From NCBI GenBank assembly GCA_022592445.1, contig JABYQR010000048.1:1-64000 (forward strand): a DNA stretch of 64,000 nt, read 5' to 3'. This DNA comes from Cytidiella melzeri. Lineage: Eukaryota; Basidiomycota; Agaricomycetes; Polyporales; Irpicaceae. Shown piece by piece: positions 10,911 to 20,000 of this stretch (its first letter is position 1; every line of letters starts with the position of its first letter). The notes below the pieces were generated by a model. That model searched no databases. It was not told where the DNA came from and worked only from the letters and a program-made list of their open reading frames with translations. A program made the translations under genes and the position numbers.

Positions 10911-13900
10911 CTCCCCCTCAGCGAGGTGAAACTGGACGAGCCCTAAGGACTCAGAGTGACGAACGTGAGCTTCAGCCGGTAAAGACTTGGTGAAGATGTC
11001 AGCGGGGTTGTCAACTCCAGGGATTCGAACCAATTCGACGAGGCCTTCGGTGACGCATTCGTGAACAGCGTGCGCAGTGACGCGAGTATGTTTTGAGCGA
11101 TGCTTCACGTGGGTGGACTTGGAAGCGTCTACAGCACTCTTGTTGTCGCAATGAAGGACGACAGGTAGAGGAAGAGGTTGCTCAATTTGATCAGTGAGAA
11201 TCTTCAACCACTTGAGTTGCTCGCAAGCTTCGTGAGCCGCAAAGTATTCTGAGTCGAAGGTAGACTTCGCCACAGAACGTTGTTTGCGCGAGGACCAGCA
11301 GACAGCGCCATAGCCTAGGAAATAAACCCAGCCAGATGTGGAGAGCGAGTCGTCTAAGTTGCCGGCAAAGTCGGCGTCGGTGTAACCGACAAGATCGTCA
11401 ACGCCTTCGTCATTATGGCCTAGACAAAGTCGGAGACTGGATGTACCGCGAAGGTAGCGAAGGACATGATATGCAGCGCGGAGATGCAGCTGCGAGGGGT
11501 TGGACTGGTATTGACAGAGCTTCGCAACAGCGTACGAGATGTCAGGTCGAGTTCCAAGGGAGGCGTACATGAGTGAGCCAAGTACGCTGCGGTAGGTGTG
11601 GATAAGTGCTGGGTCGCACTGCTCCTTGGGATTTTCGTTGTGTACCAACTGGATACCGGTTGGAAGCGGTGTGGAAGCAGGATTGGAGTCCTCATGCTGG
11701 AAGCGTTTGAGAACGGAATTTATGTAGACCTCTTGGTCGAGGTAGATGAGACGACTCCCCCTATCCCGAGTGATACGGATACCGAGATAGTGCTTGAGCT
11801 CGCCTAAGTCTTTGAGATCGAAATGGCGACAAAGAGCGTCCTTGGTCTCCTTGATGAGGGTGAGACTGTTTCCCATAATAGTGAGATCGTCGACGTAGCA
11901 AACAATAATTTGGAGGGCTCCCCCTCGTCGACGAGTGAAAATAGCGACATCACCTGTGTCATAACAGACGAAGCCGAGTTCTTCGAGGCATGCCTTGAGC
12001 GTGAGGAACCATTGGCGTCCTGCTTGCTTTAGGCCATAGATTGCCTTATGAAGGCGGCATACTTTGCCTTCATCCAGTACAAACCCTTCAGGTTGCTCCA
12101 TGTAAACCTCCTCGTCCAAAGATCCGTTCAGATAGGCTTGTTGGAAGTCAATCTGGTGAATTTCCCAGTCCAGAATAGCTGCCAAGGCGACGAGGTATCG
12201 CCAAGACTCCAGACGGGCGACAGGAGCGAAGGTGTCTGTGAAATCGATGCCTTGAACTTGCTCAAAACCCTTGGCTACCAGACGTGCCTTATAACGATCA
12301 ACATTACCGTCCTTGTCGAGTTTGAGTTTGTAAACCCATTTGCTCTTAATCGCCTTGCGACCAGGGGGCAAATCGACTAGTTTCCATGTTCCAGTGTCCT
12401 GGAGACCTTTGATTTCGGCCTCCATAGCTGCACGCCAGTCATCTCGATCCGGTGAACCCATAGCCTGCCGATAGGTACGAGGCTCCCCCTGAGGCGTAAC
12501 TGCCGCTGCCAGCATGACGACCTGCTCGTCAGAGAGGACAGCGCCGGCGTCAGCTTTCGCTTTGCCTTTGCCTTTGTAGGGGACCTTGTTACCGCGAGCC
12601 CGAGTCGTCTCCTCAATCTCTTGTTCAGTAGCAGCCCACATAGACTGGAGACGCTTCGCATCACGAGGTACAACAGTGCGTTGTGAACGACGTGTAACAC
12701 CAGCATGAGCCGGATTGGAGAATGGAAGGTAGTCATGTGGAGAAGCGGCCGGAAGACGATTGGGATTTGGCTCGAGTTTGGGAGAAGGTACGACAGGAGG
12801 GCCTTTCCGTTTGGAAGGCGAGAGTGGCGTGGATGAAGAGCTAGGCTCTGGTTCAGCAGATGTGGACGAACTAGGAATAGGAGTAGAGGGACGCGGTATC
12901 CGTGAAGGCGTAGGAGCCGACGTGGATGTTGCGTCAGGAGGAGGTGGTTGTTGAGTTGAGGGCATTTGTGACGTGGTAGTAGCCGGCTGTGAAGAGGGCG
13001 TTAAAGGGAGTGAGAGTTCAAGATTGTACGTGGTCGGCGGAGAGGTTGGAATGCTCGAAGTTGGTTGAGTAGGAGGTGAAGGACGGTTAGGAAAGATCAG
13101 TTCGTCGAATACAACGTCAGTACTCGAGACGATCCTATGAGTATGTTTGTCCCATAAGCGGTAACCTTTAGAACCTGCTTCATACCCAACATGCACAAGA
13201 GGCTGAGCGTGAGCATCGAGCTTCCTGCGATGATCCTTGTGAATGTGACGATAGGCGAGGCAACCAAAGACACGGAAGTATGAAACATCCGGTTTGGAGC
13301 CAGTTATAATCTCGAATGGTGTCCTCCAATCCAGAGACCGTTTGGGTGCTCGGTTGCGCACATGCACAGCGGTTTTCACGGCTTCTTCCCAGAATCCTTT
13401 GGACATCCCGGCGGCGTAAAGCATAGAGAGCGCAGCCTCCATTATGGTGCGGTTGAAACGCTCAGCCTTGCCGTTTTGTTGTGGTGTATCCGGGGTGGTG
13501 CGCTGATGGACAATGCCAAGATCCTTCAATCGTTGCACGAAGCGCTTCGACTGGTATTCACCGCCCCTGTCAGAGCGAAGAATCTTGATATCCCTCTCGA
13601 ACTGAGTTTTGACCAGCTGACGGAACTCCTCAAACTTCTGCTCCTGTTCGTCTTTGTGTTTCAGAAAATAAATCCAGACGTTGTCAGAGCAGTCGTCGAT
13701 GTACGTGAGCATGTAGAGGTGTCCGCCGTTTACAGAAGAGTTCTGCATAGGTCCAGCCAAGTCAGTGTGGATGAGATCGAAAGGTTTGTCCGCGCGAGGT
13801 GTCGAGGATGAATGGAATGTGCGTCGTGTGGCCTTGCCGAGTTGACAACCTTCGCATGCGTGTTCAGAGCGAGGAGTCTTCTCGTCGATAGTCAGACCTG

Positions 13901-14756
13901 TCACCGGGGAGTCGTCAGAGCGTAGCTTCTGTAGTGCTTCCCAGTTCAGGTGACCATAGCGTTGGTGTACAAGGTCGATGGGTGACGGGTGCGTGTGCGT
14001 GGAGGAGGCGACCGACGAAGAAGAGACGCGAAGTCCCAACCAGTATTGGCCGCCCTTGAGAGTACCTATGCCGTAGGTGGTATCATTCTTGTGTATCCGT
14101 GCTTTACCGCCAGTGAAAACGGTAGAGAATCCTTTGGAGTCGAGACAGGAAATCGAAATGAGTCGGTATGCGATGCCCGGGCAGTATAAGACGTTGTCAA
14201 ACTGCGCTGTGAGCTGCTTTCCATCAACGTGTACAGTTCCACGTACGCTCCCAGACCCAAGCGTAGACATTGAAGTCTTCGAAGCATCAGCCAATGTCGC
14301 AAACGACGGCGTAGCGAATGGCTTGTAGTCGTGGAAGTCGTTGAGGTTGTTGGTGATGTGTCTCGTACAGCCTGAGTCGAGCATCCAGGGTGTTTCACCC
14401 GAAGCATAAAACATAACATCTATATTTGCGACGTTGGCGGCTTCGGACGTGGAGTCCTCAGCGGAGACTACATGTACAGCAGCAGAACCATTAGACGATG
14501 ACGGTGACCCAGAAGATTCCTTCTTCCCCTTGTCCTTTCCTCCTTTTCCCCCTTTCCTTGCCTCCTCAATCGCAGCCTTCTTCTTGCGACACTCGTCCTC
14601 TGTATGACCCTTGTACTTGCAGAACCCGCACTGCTTCTTTGACTTGCCCGACGAGGACGAAGTCGAAGACTTGTTAAACTTGACCGCGGAGACTGAAGGC
14701 GATTCCTTTCGCTTAGCCTCGTCGATGAGGCGCGATCGGATGTCGTCGTATTTCAA
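10908..14756 (-). CDS. copia Pol polyprotein (zinc knuckle, protease, integrase, RT, RNase H)
   Basis: About 1280 codons without a stop. In order: zinc knuckle CGFCKYKGHTEDEC (about residues 42-55), aspartic protease LDSGCTRH (about 132), integrase with the HHCC-type region (H and H around GHLNW, then CEGCQLGK) and catalytic blocks HTDLAGP, RSDRGGEY and NGKAERF; reverse transcriptase with KARLVAKGFEQ, DVKxA-type QIDFQQAYLNG and the YVDD active site; RNase H with YTDADFAG, DSEY and CDNKSA; and the tail ADIFTKSLP. The frame is open upstream of 14756 to about 15010, so this is the downstream part of a Gag-Pol frame broken there. The stop codon lies inside the 3' LTR. The product would act in virus-like particles in the cytoplasm and then in integration. 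Confidence 0.93.
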   Translation of the reverse strand: MKYDDIRSRLIDEAKRKESPSVSAVKFNKSSTSSSSGKSKKQCGFCKYKGHTEDECRKKKAAIEEARKGGKGGKDKGKKESSGSPSSSNGSAAVHVVSAEDSTSEAANVANIDVMFYASGETPWMLDSGCTRHITNNLNDFHDYKPFATPSFATLADASKTSMSTLGSGSVRGTVHVDGKQLTAQFDNVLYCPGIAYRLISISCLDSKGFSTVFTGGKARIHKNDTTYGIGTLKGGQYWLGLRVSSSSVASSTHTHPSPIDLVHQRYGHLNWEALQKLRSDDSPVTGLTIDEKTPRSEHACEGCQLGKATRRTFHSSSTPRADKPFDLIHTDLAGPMQNSSVNGGHLYMLTYIDDCSDNVWIYFLKHKDEQEQKFEEFRQLVKTQFERDIKILRSDRGGEYQSKRFVQRLKDLGIVHQRTTPDTPQQNGKAERFNRTIMEAALSMLYAAGMSKGFWEEAVKTAVHVRNRAPKRSLDWRTPFEIITGSKPDVSYFRVFGCLAYRHIHKDHRRKLDAHAQPLVHVGYEAGSKGYRLWDKHTHRIVSSTDVVFDELIFPNRPSPPTQPTSSIPTSPPTTYNLELSLPLTPSSQPATTTSQMPSTQQPPPPDATSTSAPTPSRIPRPSTPIPSSSTSAEPEPSSSSTPLSPSKRKGPPVVPSPKLEPNPNRLPAASPHDYLPFSNPAHAGVTRRSQRTVVPRDAKRLQSMWAATEQEIEETTRARGNKVPYKGKGKAKADAGAVLSDEQVVMLAAAVTPQGEPRTYRQAMGSPDRDDWRAAMEAEIKGLQDTGTWKLVDLPPGRKAIKSKWVYKLKLDKDGNVDRYKARLVAKGFEQVQGIDFTDTFAPVARLESWRYLVALAAILDWEIHQIDFQQAYLNGSLDEEVYMEQPEGFVLDEGKVCRLHKAIYGLKQAGRQWFLTLKACLEELGFVCYDTGDVAIFTRRRGGALQIIVCYVDDLTIMGNSLTLIKETKDALCRHFDLKDLGELKHYLGIRITRDRGSRLIYLDQEVYINSVLKRFQHEDSNPASTPLPTGIQLVHNENPKEQCDPALIHTYRSVLGSLMYASLGTRPDISYAVAKLCQYQSNPSQLHLRAAYHVLRYLRGTSSLRLCLGHNDEGVDDLVGYTDADFAGNLDDSLSTSGWVYFLGYGAVCWSSRKQRSVAKSTFDSEYFAAHEACEQLKWLKILTDQIEQPLPLPVVLHCDNKSAVDASKSTHVKHRSKHTRVTAHAVHECVTEGLVELVRIPGVDNPADIFTKSLPAEAHVRHSESLGLVQFHLAEGE

Positions 14757-15403
14757 GTCCTTTGGCGCGGTGACAGCGAGGATGGGCTCGACGATGTTGG
14801 CGAAGGAGTCAGGGAGTACCGAGAGAAGACCGAAGATTTTGAGCAGTTCCTTGTCGCTAAGGATGCCGGAGGCGTCAACTTCTTGCCAGAGACGACCGTG
14901 TTCTTCAAGCTGTTCAACGAGAGGGCGTGAGCCGTCGATCGTGTGAAGGAAGTATTGCTTGAACTTGAGGAACGCAGAGAGAGTGGTCGAGGCGGAGTAG
15001 TTGGCCTTAGCTTAGCGTAGATCTCGGCGGCAGAGTTGGTTTCGAGGTCGAAGAGATGGTGGAGAGAGCTGTCGACGGTCGCGAGGAGAACCAGAGTGAC
15101 GTTGGCGTTGGCCTTGCACCAGTCGTCGTAGTCCGTGTCGGTGGACGCGGGCTTGACCAGAGAAGGATCGACCATGCCAGACGCGGCTTGCGTCTTGAGG
15201 AACTGGATGAACAGCATGTTCCATTCCTTCCAGTTGTTGGCACCAGTCAGCTTAGGCAGCGAGTCGAGTTTGATGAACGAGGAGTTGCTGGAAGTGTTCT
15301 TGACGAACGACGAACCAGCGGCAGAGGGGCCTGCAGAGGCAGGAGTGGACCCAGCAGGGCCAGACGATGCCGAACCACCTGTGGGAGGTGTAGTGCTCGA
15401 CAT
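14753..15403 (-). pseudogene. copia Gag N-terminal part, frame broken near 15011
   Basis: The start at 15403 gives a Ser/Pro/Ala-rich leader and then a Gag-like domain (KLTGANNWKEWNMLFIQFL, a typical UBN2/Gag signature). After AEIYAKL, near 15011, the frame runs into an unlikely Ser/Pro/Arg-rich tail to a stop at 14753. The natural continuation (KANYSAS..., then a helical Gag C-terminus joining the pol frame) is read in the -1 frame. A one-base deletion is the simplest explanation. A programmed -1 shift is possible but no classic slippery heptamer is visible. Confidence 0.85.
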
Positions 15404-15518
15404 GTTGATAGGACGTTAAGGATGTGGATATGAAAACCTGGAGTCGTGTGTCGACGTTGATCGGAGCGAAGCGCAGATGGGCGCGATAAGGTGAACGACG
15501 AGTGTTGATTAGAGCCAG

Positions 15519-15533
15519 GCGGGGCTCATAACC
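15519..15533 (-). promoter_or_regulatory. primer-binding site, half tRNA-Met type
   Basis: The plus strand reads GCGGGGCTCATAACC, equal to an anticodon arm of a tRNA-Met with anticodon CAU. Drosophila copia is known to use an internally cleaved initiator tRNA-Met half; this site fits that mechanism rather than priming from a tRNA 3' end. It abuts the 5' LTR at 15534. Confidence 0.85.
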
Positions 15534-15972
15534 TAAAGCCGGTCGAATGTATTCAACACGTCTAGAGGCAGGGATGGATGCGCAGTCGTAATCCCACTTG
15601 CCGTCGTAAGGACCTAAGACACACGAGCGAAGCGAGTTAATCCAGGTGCGAAAGAGAAAGAGCACGATTGCATAATGATTGTACCTAAGACACACGAGCG
15701 AAGCGAGTTAACTATAGGTACAGGCTGTGAGCATATTGCATATGTGAGGGACAACGAAGAATACTCACTCCAGGTGCGAAAGAGAAAGAGCACGATGGAG
15801 TGTCAGGAGCGGGGGCGAAGGTATATAAGACAGAGCCCTCAGGCGACCCAAAAAGGAAAATCTGTGATACAGATGTGTCCGCGTGAAGAAAGAACAATAG
15901 AGCGACCATATACGGAAAACAAAAGAGAGTCCGGTAACTACTAGTCCGTGAGCCGGAGCTGGAAAGCCATTA
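15534..15972 (-). repeat. 5' LTR of the complete copia element
   Basis: Base-for-base it looks the same as the LTR at 10472-10910 (offset 5062). As the 5' copy it should carry the active promoter, with transcription leftwards. The 89-codon plus-strand open frame inside it (15675-15944) is simply duplicated in the other LTR and is not a gene. Confidence 0.95.
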
Positions 15973-16228
15973 GGTTGACCTGCATGGCCACTCACAGGTA
16001 TAAAGACCCGTGGGTCATGGGTACCTGTACTGTATATCACATTGAGGGTGCAGGTCAAGCATGAAGTAGCACAGGTACCTGCGCGGGTAACCCGCAGACA
16101 TTTGTATTCAACTTACTTGCGGGAGTAGGGCCAGCAAATGGCTAGATACAATTCCTGAAGTACAAAATGTGGTTTGAATGTTGTACATCTTAAATGACAA
16201 ATGTGTTTAGTTTATAGTAGAGCATGTA
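15973..16228. other. short unique segment between elements
   Basis: No gene. It continues the sequence left of the copia target at 10466. It has several copies of ACAGGTA, ACCTG and CAGGTACCTG-like palindromic units, possibly subterminal repeats of another, unidentified transposon. Confidence 0.35.
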
Positions 16229-16273
16229 CAGTAGCGACAAAAAGTCATGCGACACCGCAAGCTCGCAACTTTT

Positions 16274-17008
16274 TGTTCGACTATATTAATTAGACGCTCA
16301 ACTACGAGCGCCGTAGTTACCGTATATATAACTTACTCTGATCAATGCAACGACATGCACTTTTGATCCCCAACTCCCACTGTGTGATCTAAAAATGTGG
16401 AATATGTGTGCGAGGGGTAGAGGCTGTTAAGCTTCGAAGATGAGTCTTATTATTCTTGCTGCTTCAGCAGCTCTGCTTATATACATGTCTGTATCTACTT
16501 ATGTAAGCGACTACTATACATGTCTTCTTCAGCTATTCTACTGTACTACTAAGTACATGACTCATGCATGACTCATGCTATGAGTGCATGACTCATGCAT
16601 GACTCATTGTATGACTAGGTTCAGCACTTGTACCAGAGGCGTACATAATGAGTAAATGACTCATGCTAGTACTTGTCCTCAGATGTATGCTTTAGGCATC
16701 CTCTGGAGTCATATGTGCTTTCCATGTCATTTCCTATGCTACTAGAACACAGGCGTACATATATGTATAGTACTACTACAACCCATATCTGTACGTCTCA
16801 GCTAATGTGATGGTTACTACTAGAGTTTCCATATACGGCTGCATAATTCCCATACTAAGACTGTGGGAACTCTGCTACCTAAAGTGTCCTTGTAATAAGG
16901 CGTGGGAAACTACATATCATATCATATTATTGTATTATATAGTTTTAACATGATCCCTCTCAGTCTTGCTCTCTCAACGCTCTCCTCTACTTTCATAGCC
17001 TTCTAACA
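16274..17008 (+). repeat. 5' LTR of nested copia, itself interrupted
   Basis: LTR sequence 16274-16389 and 16956-17008 (169 bp in all) surrounds the solo LTR 16390-16950. The two halves join as in the uninterrupted 3' LTR at 22586-22755, which proves the order of insertion. Confidence 0.94.
16390..16950. repeat. solo LTR, family C copy 1, inside an LTR
   Basis: 561 bp starting TAAAAATGTGG and ending AGTTTTAACA, flanked by TGATC (16385-16389 and 16951-16955). About 94% like copy 2 at 23300-23864 by eye. No internal retrotransposon sequence is present, so it is a solo LTR or an unrecognised short element. It contains repeats of ATGACTCATGC around 16557-16605. Orientation is unknown. Confidence 0.85.
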
Positions 17009-17023
17009 GGTTATGAGCCCCGG
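17009..17023 (+). promoter_or_regulatory. primer-binding site of nested copia
   Basis: GGTTATGAGCCCCGG directly follows the 5' LTR. It is complementary to the tRNA-Met anticodon arm and matches the sites at 1-15 and 15519-15533 except for the last base. Confidence 0.85.
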
Positions 17024-17073
17024 ATAAGCTCTTTACCTAACTCATACTACTCTCTGCACTCACTGCCCACCAG

Positions 17074-20000
17074 TTGATGAGCTCTGATCCCGCTGATCAG
17101 TCTCAACCTCGTCGTTCTACACGCGAACGAAAACAAACCGACTTTCTTCGAGGCACTATCCCTCGTACCACTCGCAGGAGACGTACCCCGGTCTTCACTC
17201 CTACCCCTACTCCTCCTCCTGCTCCTACTCCTCAACAATCTACAATGTCTTCCGCTTCCCGCGCTGGTACACCAGGTCCTGCACCTTCTGACCATACCAC
17301 AAACGTCCCTACTACCTCTGCCGTCGTCGACCATCCCACTGCCCGCATCACGGCATCATGACGAGTCTCAGCACCCCCCTCTGATCGCCGTCGCACTCCT
17401 TTCGACACACTCCGCGACGACTTCGCCCGTCGTCACACCACTAAGCCATTGTCAGACGATAGCAACGATCCTATGGACGACGACGAGGCGCACGAAAGGC
17501 GAAGGGGCAAACTGCCCAGAGCTCATCGTGCGCCGTCCCCCTCGCCATCTGGCCCCACTGACTGACACGGAGACAAGGCTCGACGTGACAAACAGGGACA
17601 CAAAGTGGATGACGACGAAGTGGTGGTGGTAGGCGTGAAGCTCAATACTTTCACCAGCTATAAACCTTATGCAGATGTCTAGCCCAGTAAAGACCAAGTT
17701 AGTATTGTTACTACCAGCTATGTAGTACGAGAGGGGGTTGCTTACCTAGCCCAGTAAAGACCAAGAGGTCGAGATGGGGGGCTAGGAGCGTACATGCAGC
17801 AGTATATATAGACTTCAGGGACCTGCGCACAGACCATGTTGAGGGCAGGCTTTGCAAGAAGCCGTGTGAACGAAGAACAAAAGAACTACCTAAAAGAGAA
17901 TAATAGCTATTGTCTAGTCCTTGCCAAGAACTCTACCCGTGAGAGAATCTATCTAAAAGGAGACCAACTATTGTATTCCATTCCCACACCTGTGAGAACA
18001 TCCTTCCATAAAGAGAACAATAGGGAAAGAACAATAAGGAGCCCATGTGGATGGTATCTATGACATCAAACCCTAGCTATGGGCTGAGCCATGTGTCTGT
18101 AGCCATGTGGTCTTACTTAAGCTAAGTCACATGCTAGTGTGACGTAGTAGCAAGTAATGTGACTGTGTGGAGCGTCTAAGCCACGTGATACGGGCGCTTA
18201 ATAGACGTGTAAAGGAGTTTATGCATGAAAGGTTGCAACTGAGCTGCAGCCCGGAGTTTTACAGATAAAAACAAGAGGTAAATTGCGAAAATTAAGGGGT
18301 AGTCAGGCCATCCATCACACTGACTCTGCGCGAGCAGTGTCGTCCCTCCTTTCCGTGCCTCCAAAGCACGACGTGGAGTATACTATGTTGCTTAGTGACG
18401 TCCACAAAGCCTTCGCAGACGTTGGCAAACTCACAGGTCCCGATACCTGGCCGATGTGGAAATTCCGCGTCGATACTGCGATGTCGACCATCGTCGACTT
18501 CTACAGCTACAGGGGATGGTCTGACCATCCCTCAAGAGGTCCAACGGGCCGTCTTTAACGTCCTCGTGGGACACATCGCGGACTCCGTGATGGCGAACTA
18601 TTTCAATGAGACCGCGCCTCACAGACTGATGGAGAAACTCTCCGAACGGTTCGAGCCGACTTCTACTATGTCGGACGCAAACGAAATCTTCCAACTATTC
18701 TCCCTCCGCCGTCCTGTTCACAAAATGGACAAACTCCTTGATGATGCGCACAACCTCTACTCGAAGATTTTGTCTAAGGGTATCGAATTCCCTCAGCACA
18801 TTTTCTACTCCGCCCTCGTTGGCATCATCCCTCCCGCCTATGCGCATACTCGCGCTAGCTACGAGGCTGGCGTGCGTTCTTGTACTCCTGCAGGCGAGAA
18901 GTACAACTATAACCCTATCTCTCTGAGCGTCGAGCTCCGCCGCAACTTCCATAGCTGGCGACTCGCTCATCCACTTGACTGCTCTCGGTCCAAGGGTTCG
19001 TCAACCCTCGTCCCTCGCGATAGGCCCGCTGGTGGTTCATCCGCCGCGTCGCCAGCAGTCGACAAACGTGTTGAACGTCCGGCGAAAGCCACTTCCTCCG
19101 CTCGTGCGGCCGCCGCTTCTTACTCTAAGGAGAAGTCCGTCCGTGACACTTTGAAGATGAAGTGTTACAACTGCAACGAGACAGGCCACACGACGCCTAC
19201 TTGCCCTTCGCCCTGGACAGAGAAGTCCAAGGAGGCGATGAAGAGGAAGGGTATCACCCGGAAGTCCGTTGCTGCTGGTGCCAAGGGCAAAGCTGCCACT
19301 GCTGCCGCTGTTGTCACTACTCCCGCCGTCGCTGGTCCGTCGACCACTACTCCTCGTTGCAACCAGAGCGTGTGGGTGTCGGCTCTCTCTGAGTCCGACG
19401 TCACTATGCACGTGAGTACTTCGCTTACTACTACTACTTTTCCTACTCTACTTCCACTGTATGCAACTTTGTCAACAGACGAGTCGGTACATATTCTTGA
19501 TACTGGCGCGACTATACACTGTACGCCGTATCAAGACTTACTTTTCAATGTCCACTCCGTACCAACTATCGTACTGACTGTTGCCAACTCAGAACAACTA
19601 GTTTTGAAACTCGCTGGTGACATGGTACTCGAGGTGGAACAGGAAAGTGGTAAGCTTACTGAACTCTTGCTAAAGAACGTCTACTTCAACTCAACCCTAC
19701 CTTTTACTTTAATCAGCGTTGGAAAATTGGACTCTGATTATTGGTTTACGTTCTATCATGGACTTTGTACTATATACGACTCAAACTCGACTTGTGTGGC
19801 TGTTGTTAGAAAATCAAATGATTTATACACGCTATCATCAACTCGAGTGACTTCTTTAGCAAGCATGCATAGAAATGGCATTACTCTACTTGAACTACAT
19901 AACAAACTCGGTCATCTCAGTTACTTAATGATCAAGAAACTACTTCAAATTTCGTCAATCATTACTGATCATATAACTGACCATACTGAAACTCCGTGCG

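Larger units (their letters stand above)
10472..15972 (-). mobile_element. full-length Ty1/copia retrotransposon, recent insertion
   Basis: A 5501-bp element on the minus strand. Two 439-bp LTRs (10472-10910 and 15534-15972) look identical by eye. The target duplication GGTTG is exact (10467-10471 and 15973-15977). It has a tRNA-Met type primer site (15519-15533) and a purine tract GAGGGGGAG (10911-10919). Coding order is gag, protease, integrase, reverse transcriptase, RNase H, which defines copia. Identical LTRs mean a recent insertion. A single frameshift near 15011 separates gag from pol. Confidence 0.96.
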
